The notes beneath the pieces were generated by a model. The model saw nothing but the letters and a program-made list of their open reading frames with translations. It had not been told where the DNA came from and ran no database searches. From IMG/VR virus record IMGVR_UViG_3300044294_000442, positions 1-36,998 of that record: 36,998 bases of DNA; one strand, 5' to 3'. The stretch comes from a virus. The position numbers and the translations under genes were made by a program. Position 1 is the first letter of the stretch, and the number at the start of each line of letters is the position of its first letter. Positions 25,130-30,766 of the stretch are shown here, piece after piece.

Positions 25130-25207
25130 TGGTGGACCTGGGCGGATTCGAACCGCCGTCCGCTGTAATTTTCTCTTCGTTTCATACAACTATAATTAAT
25201 TTTATAT

Positions 25208-25402
25208 TTAATAGGAACACTCTAGTTGATTTAATAAATAAGTATAAATTTTATTACGACCAATACTAGTATTCCATAAATCATCAGGTAATTCTTCATC
25301 AAATGCACGATTTGGGCTATTCCACCAACGTTCAACTAAGTCATCATTACCTAGTAAGTTTTTTAAAATTTTATTAGCTTTTTCTTTATCTGATATTAAC
25401 AT
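25208..25402 (-). CDS. Small protein resembling the MbcA/ParS/Xre antitoxin toxin-binding domain
   Basis: The 64-residue protein has LLGNDDLVERWWNSPNRAF, then LPDDLWNTSIGRNKIYTYLLNQLE. The pattern W-(L/W)-x-x-PN-x-x-(F/L)-x-x-x-x-P-x-x-(L/W)-W/L-x-T-x-x-G-x-x-x-(V/I)-x-x-(Y/L)L resembles the DUF2384 domain of Xre/ParS antitoxins. It is found alone in many phages with unknown function. No toxin gene is adjacent. It lies directly upstream of ssrA (stop to acceptor piece about 25-40 nt), so both are probably on one transcript. Confidence 0.5.
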   Translation of the reverse strand: MLISDKEKANKILKNLLGNDDLVERWWNSPNRAFDEELPDDLWNTSIGRNKIYTYLLNQLECSY

Positions 25403-25405
25403 ATA

Positions 25406-25621
25406 TTATACTTTAATTGTTCCATTAGTATATAAAATATATATATAATTATAATTTTTACGTAAAGATTCAATATCACGAATACTACAATAAGGACCAT
25501 TTTTTATAAGAAAATCTTTACCGGTTTGCCAATCGGCTGTAACTTCTTCACGAGTTTGAGTCTGACTTCTCCAAGGAGCTGGAGTTAAAAATAAATTATT
25601 AACTAATTTTTTAGTAGCCAT
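25406..25621 (-). CDS. Small conserved-looking phage protein of unknown function
   Basis: The 71-residue protein contains LFLTPAPWRSQTQTREEV, WQTGKDFLIKNGPYCSIRDIESLR and a final YIYILYTNG strand. I recall this PAPWR ... GKDF ... YCSIRD pattern from hypothetical phage proteins but know no function. It is first in a unit with the DUF2384-like gene and ssrA, under the promoter at 25661-25689. The leader has no visible ribosome-binding site. Confidence 0.65.
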   Translation of the reverse strand: MATKKLVNNLFLTPAPWRSQTQTREEVTADWQTGKDFLIKNGPYCSIRDIESLRKNYNYIYILYTNGTIKV

Positions 25622-25660
25622 TTATTTTTTATATAGTATACAATGAATAATAATAATAAT

Positions 25661-25689
25661 ATTATACACTATGTAGTTAGAAAGTTCAA
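25661..25689 (-). promoter_or_regulatory. Sigma-70-type promoter for the 25621-ssrA unit
   Basis: -35 TTGAAC at 25689-25684, -10 TATAAT at 25666-25661, 17-bp spacer, followed by ATTATT. It drives the 25406 and 25208 genes and probably the tmRNA. Confidence 0.65.
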
Positions 25690-25701
25690 CTATAAATTTT
25701 T

Positions 25702-25740
25702 ACTCTTTATAATTAATTACATTTTTCTGGTTTCTTTTTA
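25702..25740. repeat. 39-bp direct repeat, copy 1
   Basis: Identical over 39 bp to 25990-26028. It lies just after the 25745 gene and holds a copy of the last codons of the 28-residue Lys/Pro peptide gene, including its stop. Confidence 0.95.
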
Positions 25741-25748
25741 TAACTCAT
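25713..25748 (-). CDS. Eleven-codon mini-ORF made by the 39-bp duplication
   Basis: MSYKKKPEKCN-stop. Its ATG overlaps the TGA of the 25745 gene (ATGA), and its last eight codons (KKKPEKCN) copy the end of the 26001-26087 peptide. It could be translated by reinitiation. It may equally be a remnant without function. Confidence 0.25.
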   Translation of the reverse strand: MSYKKKPEKCN

Positions 25749-25960
25749 TTTTCAATTAATCTATATAAAACAATTATCTGCTCGCATGCTTTTTTTAAAG
25801 TTGGATTTGAATTTGCAATTTCAAAAATATGCATCCATTCTCTTTTTAATTTTTGTGTTTTAGCATAATCATCTTCATATAGTAGTTCTTGTTCATTAGA
25901 ATTAATATTTCTTTGATAAACAGTATGGCCGCCATCGGGACTTTCAAATATTTTTGTCAT
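25745..25960 (-). CDS. Small protein of unknown function flanked by 39-bp repeats
   Basis: A 71-residue protein starting MTKIFESPDGGHTVYQRN. I use the ATG at 25960, because a GTG two codons earlier would take away the AGG ribosome-binding spacing. The N-terminal strand is followed by a helical C-terminus (QKLKREWMHIFEIANSNPTLKKACEQIIVLYRLIEK). Both ends lie close to copies of a 39-bp direct repeat, so the gene may have been captured or duplicated with them. No family is recognised. Confidence 0.6.
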   Translation of the reverse strand: MTKIFESPDGGHTVYQRNINSNEQELLYEDDYAKTQKLKREWMHIFEIANSNPTLKKACEQIIVLYRLIEK

Positions 25961-25989
25961 TACCACGCCTGAATATAATTTATGATTTC

Positions 25990-26028
25990 ACTCTTTATAA
26001 TTAATTACATTTTTCTGGTTTCTTTTTA
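25990..26028. repeat. 39-bp direct repeat, copy 2
   Basis: Identical over 39 bp to 25702-25740. This copy overlaps the 3' end of the 28-residue Lys/Pro peptide gene and is probably the original. Confidence 0.95.
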
Positions 26029-26087
26029 GCAGGAGGTTTCTTTTTGTCAGGTTTCATTGGAACTTTATCATAATGATTTTTATTCAT
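26001..26087 (-). CDS. 28-residue Lys/Pro-rich peptide
   Basis: An ORF of 28 codons starting MNKNHYDKVPMKPDKKK with the C-terminal part PPAKKKPEKCN. It has a clear AAAGGA ribosome-binding site 6 nt before the ATG and fills the gap between its neighbours. The composition (about ten Lys and five Pro) resembles short basic nucleic-acid-binding peptides. No family is recognised. Confidence 0.5.
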   Translation of the reverse strand: MNKNHYDKVPMKPDKKKPPAKKKPEKCN

Positions 26088-26108
26088 AATTTTCCTTTTA
26101 ATGAGATT

Positions 26109-26423
26109 TTATAATGCTTCTATTTTAGTTAATGTACTTACTTTATGACCTACAATAGTATCTGTAGGTTTATATTGATTACTATTATTTAGTCTATACA
26201 ATCTAATTAAAGCTCCGGGGTCTTCTGGAGTACCTGTAATTTTAAAACTACTACCAGGTATATCTACACTGCCACTAGTAATTATACGCGTAACTTTACC
26301 TCTAGCTGTGCCGCCACTGCTTGACCAACTAACACTATCTCCCCGTTTGATAGTACCAGCTTTAGCTTTAACTAGTTGATTAAGTACAGTATTATAGAAT
26401 TCTAATGCATATAATTTGTTCAT
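26109..26423 (-). CDS. Tudor-like (hypervirulence-associated, DUF2945-type) domain protein
   Basis: The 104 residues carry the pattern KRGDSVSWSSSGGTARGKVTRII, then VDIPGSSFKITGTPEDPGALIRL and a final VGHKVSTLTKI. The GD-x-V-x-W-x-S-S-x-G-x-x-x-G-x-V core is typical of the small beta-barrel Hva1/Tudor domain found in bacteria and phages. The N-terminal 25 residues (MNKLYALEFYNTVLNQLVKAK) form an extra helix. An AGGAG ribosome-binding site is present. Function is unknown. Confidence 0.6.
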   Translation of the reverse strand: MNKLYALEFYNTVLNQLVKAKAGTIKRGDSVSWSSSGGTARGKVTRIITSGSVDIPGSSFKITGTPEDPGALIRLYRLNNSNQYKPTDTIVGHKVSTLTKIEAL

Positions 26424-26455
26424 ACTTATCTCCTATATTGGAATACTTTTTAAGT

Positions 26456-26485
26456 AAAAAATATCCCAATATATTTTATATTGGG
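26456..26485 (-). terminator. Rho-independent terminator after the UV endonuclease gene
   Basis: On the minus strand CCCAATAT and ATATTGGG form an 8-bp stem with a 5-nt loop, followed by ATATTTTTTAC. It lies between the uvdE-like gene and the Tudor-like gene. Confidence 0.7.
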
Positions 26486-26523
26486 TAAGTTTTTTATCTT
26501 ATATTTATATAATATTGGTATTA

Positions 26524-27534
26524 TTAGTTTAATAAGGCTGAAAATTCTTCACTAGCAAGATTTTTTTGTTTACTTTCACACATAATATCTGCCCAAGAAT
26601 TATGACTAGCTGCCCATTCATTTACTTTATTGTTCCAGTAATAGTCACTATGTGCTCGTAATTTAGTTGCTGTAAAACCCATGCTAGTAAGTAGTTTATA
26701 ATCTGGTAGTTCATCTGTTGAATGTTCAATAAGCACATCTTCTCTAGATATTGAATAATGTATAACAGGCCTAATTCCTCGCCACGAATCTTTAATTATA
26801 TTAATTCGTTGATCGTCTGGCTTAATATATTCTCCCTTACTGTAAATCCAGTGATGATGTATATCTAAAACTAAAGCACAATGTTTATGTAATTCTAAAC
26901 TATGTTCTAAGCCCCAAGTAAATTCAGCATTTTCAATTGTTAAAATATTGCGTGCTTCTGGACTTAATCTTTTAAGAGCATTAAGAATTCCTGAAGGTCC
27001 TTTTTTACCGCCGATATGTACATTGCACTTAAAATCTTGATATAATTTACCATAACCCATATAACGGGCAATATCAGTATGATATTCAAACTCAATGATA
27101 CTATTATCAACAATTTCATAGTTTTCGCTTGCTAATACACAAAATTGTCCCGGGTGAAAACTAAGGCGTACGTCTAAATTTCGTGCTATATTGCCTAGTT
27201 TAGTAAGATTATTTTCTAGATAATTTATTACATCTGGTTCAAAATAAAACCACATCCAATCTTTATGACTATATCCTGGGAATAGATCACTACTTAAACG
27301 AAACTGACGTTGTTTTTTAGGTAAGTTACCAACCCACTCTACTTGTCGTTTTAATACTTCGCAATTATGTTGTATAATAGTCCATAATTTTTCTACGGCT
27401 TTATCTTTAGTTTGTTTATTAAGATAAGCTAATGTTGTTGTAGTTGTATTTAAAGTTTTGTTTGCTTTATCATGACTACTTTGAATTTTGCACGCAAAAC
27501 CTATTCTTTTGATATTTATATCAAAGCTATGCAT
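26524..27534 (-). CDS. uvsE: UV damage endonuclease (UvdE/UvsE family)
   Basis: TIM-barrel DNA repair endonuclease that nicks 5' of UV photoproducts. The protein of about 336 residues starts MHSFDINIKRIGFACKI. I use the ATG at 27534, because the longer version starts at a TTG inside the upstream gene. Family motifs are present: RFRLSSDLFP-type QFRLSSDLFPGYSH, VRLSFHPGQFCVLAS, CNVHIGGKKGPS, LTIENAEFTWGL, LVLDIHHHWIY and KLRAHSDYYWNN. The His and Glu ligands of the metal cluster are all visible. It is useful to a phage of sunlit water. It overlaps nothing with this start and ends before a terminator. Confidence 0.93.
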   Translation of the reverse strand: MHSFDINIKRIGFACKIQSSHDKANKTLNTTTTTLAYLNKQTKDKAVEKLWTIIQHNCEVLKRQVEWVGNLPKKQRQFRLSSDLFPGYSHKDWMWFYFEPDVINYLENNLTKLGNIARNLDVRLSFHPGQFCVLASENYEIVDNSIIEFEYHTDIARYMGYGKLYQDFKCNVHIGGKKGPSGILNALKRLSPEARNILTIENAEFTWGLEHSLELHKHCALVLDIHHHWIYSKGEYIKPDDQRINIIKDSWRGIRPVIHYSISREDVLIEHSTDELPDYKLLTSMGFTATKLRAHSDYYWNNKVNEWAASHNSWADIMCESKQKNLASEEFSALLN

Positions 27535-27536
27535 TT

Positions 27537-27731
27537 TTACTGCCACCGTCCTGCAGGACAATGATTATTCGGTTTTTTGTTGTATATAGATATTATTTTA
27601 TCGTTTTTAGAACATATATCTGTTATAAAATTTCTATAAATACATAATTTGCATAATTTTTGTCGCAATTTATACATTTCTTCTAAGTTTATTTGTTGAG
27701 GAGGCTGTCCTCCTATATTTATATTTATCAT
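27537..27731 (-). CDS. Small four-cysteine protein, probable zinc-binding
   Basis: The 64-residue protein has KLCKLCIYRNFITDIC ... NNHCPAGRW, giving a CxxC-(9)-C-...-C pattern that ends CPxGRW. I recall this type from many phage hypothetical proteins, but not its function. It ends 3 nt before the UV endonuclease start and so is probably coupled to it. Confidence 0.65.
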   Translation of the reverse strand: MININIGGQPPQQINLEEMYKLRQKLCKLCIYRNFITDICSKNDKIISIYNKKPNNHCPAGRWQ

Positions 27732-27782
27732 AATATTTTATTATTTTAATATTAAAATTAATAATATTAATTATTTAAAAAA

Positions 27783-27986
27783 TTATTTAAGAAGACTTAG
27801 TTTATAATTTTCAATATATTTTGCATTTAATGATGCATAACTACGAAATTTATCTTTTCCGTACTTATCATATGTATAATTAGCAATTTGTTCAAGTTCT
27901 AATAAATTTTCTATAGTAATTTCAGGATTATTCAAAAATCGTGATAAATAGGCATCAATTAAAAATTCTCGAGTATAACTTGGCAT
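27783..27986 (-). CDS. Small helical protein of unknown function
   Basis: A 67-residue protein starting MPSYTREFLIDAYLSRFL, all helical, with a Tyr-rich C-terminus. It has its own promoter (28014-28042) and a leader of about 20 nt with an AAAGG ribosome-binding site. No family is recognised. It probably leads the transcript that continues into the zinc protein and UV endonuclease genes. Confidence 0.65.
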   Translation of the reverse strand: MPSYTREFLIDAYLSRFLNNPEITIENLLELEQIANYTYDKYGKDKFRSYASLNAKYIENYKLSLLK

Positions 27987-28013
27987 ATTTAAACCTTTAC
28001 AGTAAGAATATTA

Positions 28014-28042
28014 ATTATATCATACTAAATGTTTAAATTCAA
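28014..28042 (-). promoter_or_regulatory. Sigma-70-type promoter for the 27986-uvsE unit
   Basis: -35 TTGAAT at 28042-28037, -10 TATAAT at 28019-28014, 17-bp spacer, extended -10 TGA. The expected start near 28007 gives a short leader with a good ribosome-binding site. Confidence 0.7.
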
Positions 28043-28090
28043 GTTAATAAATTTATTTATAAGAAATATGTCTAGAAATTTAGAATAAAA

Positions 28091-28306
28091 TTATAATCCT
28101 GTTAAACTAACACAGTAACTACAAATCGGATTATTATCTAAATCTAGAATTAGATTTTTAGACCACATATTGCAATGTGTACATTGATTTATTTCTTTAG
28201 TAAGTTTTTCTAGATCAACGTCGTTTAAATCTATGCCAAGATCTACACAAACTTGGAATAAATTTTTATGGCTTCTATGTAAATTATTTACTAGTTTCTT
28301 GTACAT
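28091..28306 (-). CDS. Small zinc-ribbon protein
   Basis: The 71-residue protein has an N-terminal helix (KLVNNLHRSHKNLFQVCVDLGID) and a zinc ribbon, QCTHC ... PICSYC (CxxC ... CxxC about 20 residues apart). It overlaps the end of the diphosphohydrolase gene by 23 nt, so it is probably coupled to it. It is possibly a nucleic-acid-binding or adaptor protein. No named family is recognised. Confidence 0.65.
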   Translation of the reverse strand: MYKKLVNNLHRSHKNLFQVCVDLGIDLNDVDLEKLTKEINQCTHCNMWSKNLILDLDNNPICSYCVSLTGL

Positions 28307-28874
28307 TTACTTTATAACGATCGTCTAAATTTTTATGAGTTTTTTCAAATTCTAATAAAAACATGATACAACACGCTGCGTGTGCTAGGTGACTAAGTCC
28401 GCTTTCGACGTCTTTATCTTCTCCATTATTAAATGCCATTATATGTCTCATTGCTGCTGCTAGTGGTCGAGACCAGAAAAATCCATTTCTCCAATTATTG
28501 GGAGAATATTTTTCTGCACCAAATTTAAGTACTGCTGTTATTTGCATTAAAGCTTCTGTACTTAATAAATTAACCGGTAATTTATCTGTATCAAATTTTA
28601 ATGCATTATTTACATCAAAATTTACTTTGTAGTTATATTTTTTAATAAAATCTTCGCTAAGAGGATTAATTGAGCTAAGTTTTAATACACTAGAATTATT
28701 TAAGTTTGATACAAAATTGTTATTATTAAACGCAGTATTTTTTGTATCTTCTTTATTTTCTAAAGTTTTCTTACTTAAATTTTTATTTTCTAGTGAATTT
28801 TGTAAAGGTGGCGATGCACCACCAAAAAACATATCTAACTGTTTTTGTTGTAAAAAATCTTCTGACTTTGGCAT
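28284..28874 (-). CDS. dATP/dGTP diphosphohydrolase-like protein (DUF5664 type)
   Basis: The 196-residue protein has a low-complexity Asn/Ser/Lys-rich N-terminal third. Its all-helical C-terminal domain starts LKFDTDKLPVNLL and continues AVLKFGAEKYSPNNWRNG, LAAAMRHIMAFNNGEDKDVESGLSHLAHAACCIMFLLEF. This is the phage domain annotated as dATP/dGTP diphosphohydrolase N-terminal (DUF5664). Conserved Glu, His and Asp residues in EKYSPNNW, RHI and GLSHLAHA probably bind metal and nucleotide. A role in dNTP pool adjustment fits its company (ThyX, NrdJ and a dUTPase relic). Activity is inferred from the family name only. Confidence 0.75.
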   Translation of the reverse strand: MPKSEDFLQQKQLDMFFGGASPPLQNSLENKNLSKKTLENKEDTKNTAFNNNNFVSNLNNSSVLKLSSINPLSEDFIKKYNYKVNFDVNNALKFDTDKLPVNLLSTEALMQITAVLKFGAEKYSPNNWRNGFFWSRPLAAAMRHIMAFNNGEDKDVESGLSHLAHAACCIMFLLEFEKTHKNLDDRYKVNVQETSK

Positions 28875-28883
28875 AATGTTTTA

Positions 28884-28903
28884 AAGGGACAATACTGTCC
28901 CTT
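28884..28903 (-). terminator. Hairpin downstream of hsp20, possible terminator
   Basis: On the minus strand AAGGGACA, loop of 4, TGTCCCTT, then TAAAAC. A perfect 8-bp stem lies directly after the hsp20 stop. The T-run is poor, so termination may be partial. Confidence 0.55.
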
Positions 28904-28908
28904 GTAAT

Positions 28909-29313
28909 TTAGTTAATTATAATAACTTTTGGTTTTTTGTTTTCAGGAATTATTTGTTCTAAATATACATTTAACATACCATCTTTATATTCTGCATATT
29001 TAATTTTAATATTGTCTTGAATATACAAACTTTTTTCAAAGTTACGCATTGCTAATCCTCTATAGACATAATTTTTACGATCTTCTTGATCTACTTTACG
29101 TCCGCGAATTGCTAACATATTTTCATTAAGTTCTATAGATAGCTCAGTTTTAGTAAAACCAGCTGCTGCTAATTCTATAAGCCAATTATTTTCATCTAGT
29201 TTTATTACATTATGTGGGGGATAGGTTTTTGTACTACTACGTACATTATCTAGTTGATTAAAAATTCTATCAAACCCAATAATTGCGTGATTTACTAAAT
29301 CTAGTTGTGTCAT
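28909..29313 (-). CDS. Small heat shock protein, Hsp20/IbpA type
   Basis: ATP-independent chaperone that holds unfolding proteins, 134 residues. The alpha-crystallin domain runs from about residue 38: WLIELAAAGFTKTELSIELNENMLAIRGRK, then YVYRGLAMRNFEKSLYI and the family hallmark A-x-x-x-x-G-x-L as AEYKDGML. It ends with an I-x-I-like VIIIN tail that docks onto neighbouring subunits. The N-terminus is short. It has a strong AAGGAG ribosome-binding site that is predicted to be hidden in a ROSE-like hairpin, and a long structured leader starting at a promoter near 29591-29619. Hsp20 genes are known in cyanophages, where they may aid virion assembly. Confidence 0.9.
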   Translation of the reverse strand: MTQLDLVNHAIIGFDRIFNQLDNVRSSTKTYPPHNVIKLDENNWLIELAAAGFTKTELSIELNENMLAIRGRKVDQEDRKNYVYRGLAMRNFEKSLYIQDNIKIKYAEYKDGMLNVYLEQIIPENKKPKVIIIN

Positions 29314-29317
29314 GGAT

Positions 29318-29341
29318 ATCTCCTTGTAAATTAAGCAAGAT
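29318..29341 (-). promoter_or_regulatory. ROSE-like RNA thermometer hairpin over the hsp20 ribosome-binding site
   Basis: In the leader RNA, AUCUUGCUU (29341-29333) pairs with AAGGAGAU (29325-29318) through eight pairs, including one U-G, with a single bulged G and a 7-nt loop. The whole AAGGAG Shine-Dalgarno is enclosed. The U(U/C)GCU anti-SD element with an unpaired G is the hallmark of ROSE thermometers of proteobacterial small heat-shock genes. Upstream hairpins at 29348-29377 and 29386-29426 provide the multi-hairpin context. Melting on warming would allow translation. Confidence 0.65.
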
Positions 29342-29585
29342 TTAAAACGGAGGAATATTTTACTAGTTTAACCTCCGATTACTAGCCTCTAGTAGAAGGC
29401 TTCTACTAGAAAGCTTCTATTAGAGGATTTTTTGAGCGACCCTCAGTAACGGGATTTTTAATCTCGGCATCTAGTTGTCCCAGCACTATTACTGTAGCTA
29501 CTTTCGATACTAGATTTTTGCACAATTGAGTTATTTTTATAACTACGCGGTCAATGCACAAACACCGCGTTAATTTATTACTAAA
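29342..29585 (-). ncRNA. Structured hsp20 leader or independent small RNA, no protein gene supported
   Basis: About 240 nt downstream of a promoter and without a convincing ORF. An in-frame run (29600-29406) starts upstream of the expected transcript start. The RNA can form ACGCGG/CCGCGT (near 29565-29542), GTTAT/ATAAC, and ATCTAGT/ACTAGAT (about 29515-29470). It also has a pair of mutually exclusive hairpins at 29426-29386 (CUAGUAGAA/UUCUACUAG within CCUCUAAUAGAAG/CUUCUACUAGAGG) and CGGAGG/CCUCCG followed by UUUUAAA (29377-29344). It is richer in GC than the surrounding sequence. It could be a large 5' leader for hsp20 or a separate RNA ending at the last hairpin. I recognise no named RNA family. 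Confidence 0.5.
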
Positions 29586-29590
29586 ATAAT

Positions 29591-29619
29591 ATTTTAGCAA
29601 ATAAAAGAAAAATTTTCAA
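29591..29619 (-). promoter_or_regulatory. Sigma-70-type promoter for the structured RNA and hsp20
   Basis: -35 TTGAAA at 29619-29614, -10 TAAAAT at 29596-29591, 17-bp spacer with TGC before the -10. The expected start is near 29584, giving a leader of about 270 nt before hsp20. Confidence 0.6.
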
Positions 29620-29813
29620 GATAAAATTTTTTTAGGTTTTAGTAATGCTCCAGGATCTTTTTTCTGTTTTATTTCTGTTAGTATACTATAGTCAATATTT
29701 TTATTAGCTAAAGGACTAAAAGGATATCGTCTGCAATAATCTTCATATGCGGGTAAAAGGATATTTATTATTAAATTTTCTAATTTAATAGTATAATCAA
29801 TATTTTTAGACAT
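29616..29813 (-). CDS. Small protein of unknown function
   Basis: A 65-residue protein starting MSKNIDYTIKLENLIINILLPAYEDYCRRY. It has a helical N-terminal half and a basic tail (KQKKDPGALLKPKKIL). No family is recognised. It has its own promoter (29834-29862) and a GGAG ribosome-binding site. It is the first minus-strand gene at the divergent junction, a position often used by early genes. Confidence 0.65.
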   Translation of the reverse strand: MSKNIDYTIKLENLIINILLPAYEDYCRRYPFSPLANKNIDYSILTEIKQKKDPGALLKPKKILS

Positions 29814-29833
29814 TTGTATACTCCTTTTTGTAT

Positions 29834-29862
29834 ATTATAGCATCTATGGAAGTTTTTGTCTA
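29834..29862 (-). promoter_or_regulatory. Sigma-70-type promoter, minus side of the divergent junction
   Basis: -35 TAGACA at 29862-29857, -10 TATAAT at 29839-29834, 17-bp spacer, extended -10 TGC. It points away from thyX. Confidence 0.6.
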
Positions 29863-29906
29863 GTATATTTTTTTGCATGTTGGCGCTAACATATTAATAT
29901 TTTGGC

Positions 29907-29935
29907 TTGAAAATTTTTAATTAATTTTATATAAT
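29907..29935 (+). promoter_or_regulatory. Sigma-70-type promoter for thyX, plus side of the divergent junction
   Basis: -35 TTGAAA at 29907-29912, -10 TATAAT at 29930-29935, 17-bp spacer. The expected start near 29942 leaves about 25 nt of leader with no visible ribosome-binding site. Confidence 0.65.
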
Positions 29936-29966
29936 AAAGTATTATTAACATAAATATTTTCTACTT

Positions 29967-30620
29967 ATGCATACAGCGCGCATTTGGTGGGCAACACCAG
30001 AAATAGATAAAAATATAGCACAAATTGCTAGAGTAAGTAATCCTAAAAATCAAATGAATAGTGAGTATAGTAGATTACTTAATTATATGATTAAAGAAGG
30101 TCACGTTAGTCCGTTTGAAATGGTTAATGTTTGTATGGAAATTAATACAACTCGTGACATTGGTCGCCAAATATTACGACATCGATCATTTAATTTTCAA
30201 GAATTTTCACAAAGGTATCAAACAATTGAAAAACTTGGTCAGTTAGATTGTACACGAGAGCTTAGATTACAAGATAAGAAAAATAAACAAAATAGTCTAG
30301 ATTTAGACTATAACAATGACAATCATCGTATTTTAGAAGCAGAGTGGAAACATAGAGTAAAATGCATTGCCAAAAATATACAAAAACATTATGACTGGGC
30401 TATTAATATGGGGGTTGCAAAAGAACAAGCTCGAGCACTATTGCCAGAAGGATTAACTCCTAGTCGTATGTATATGAATGGAACATTACGTAGTTGGATA
30501 TTTTATTTAAAACAAAGGCTTGATCTTAGTACACAAAAAGAACATAGAATTATAGCTAATAATATTCTTAAGGAACTAAAACAAGTAGCACCTATAACTA
30601 TAGGAGTATTTTTTGAGTAA
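29967..30620 (+). CDS. thyX: Flavin-dependent thymidylate synthase
   Basis: Makes dTMP from dUMP using FAD, NADPH and methylene-tetrahydrofolate. The 217-residue protein carries the ThyX signature RHRSFNFQEFSQRY at 71-84 (RHRxxSxxxxSxRY with the first Ser replaced by Asn). HVSPFEMVNVCMEI precedes it. The C-terminal part has EQARALLPEGLTPSRMYMNGTLRSWIFYLKQR, which holds the substrate-binding Arg and the active-site Ser-Arg. It is the first gene on the right arm, so thymidylate synthesis and the class II reductase lie at opposite ends of this window. Confidence 0.95.
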   Translation: MHTARIWWATPEIDKNIAQIARVSNPKNQMNSEYSRLLNYMIKEGHVSPFEMVNVCMEINTTRDIGRQILRHRSFNFQEFSQRYQTIEKLGQLDCTRELRLQDKKNKQNSLDLDYNNDNHRILEAEWKHRVKCIAKNIQKHYDWAINMGVAKEQARALLPEGLTPSRMYMNGTLRSWIFYLKQRLDLSTQKEHRIIANNILKELKQVAPITIGVFFE

Positions 30621-30766
30621 TGTATAAGTACAAACTTTAAATACGGATTAATGAATATTAAATATTATCTGCATATGTATAGGCAAATAATAATTATAAT
30701 GCTAAATTAATAGGTAAACCCAATATGGATAAAATAATATATTCAACTATACAAGAGAAGAATAAT

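Larger units (their letters stand above)
24866..25200 (-). ncRNA. ssrA: Circularly permuted (two-piece) tmRNA gene
   Basis: The minus strand shows the permuted order: first the acceptor piece, ending in a T-arm (GGCGG, loop TTCGAAT, CCGCC) and CAGGTCC-ACCA at 25140-25130. Then comes an 82-nt intervening segment (25129-25048). Then the coding piece starts GGGCCTG at 25047. GGGCCTG and CAGGTCC form the 7-bp acceptor stem with one G-U pair. The start CTGACATGGTTTCGACGCGG matches the tmRNA D-loop consensus. A tag frame ending LAA-stop follows at 24945-24913, then a P5-like hairpin (24866-24897). The T-arm lies upstream of the 5' acceptor strand in the transcript, so an ordinary one-piece tmRNA is excluded. 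The 5' limit of the acceptor piece is uncertain (about 25180-25207). A weak TATAGT box lies at 25190-25195, and the gene may also be read from the promoter at 25661. It would rescue stalled ribosomes and tag peptides during infection. Confidence 0.93.

Noticed and set aside
24858-25199. 113-codon plus-strand ORF antisense to the tmRNA
   Set aside because: It is the complement of conserved tmRNA sequence and includes the T-arm. The open frame is a by-product of RNA conservation.
29406-29600. 64-codon minus-strand ORF upstream of hsp20
   Set aside because: It starts upstream of the expected transcript start at about 29584, has no ribosome-binding site, covers strong hairpins and has unlikely amino-acid content. 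A structured RNA explains it better.
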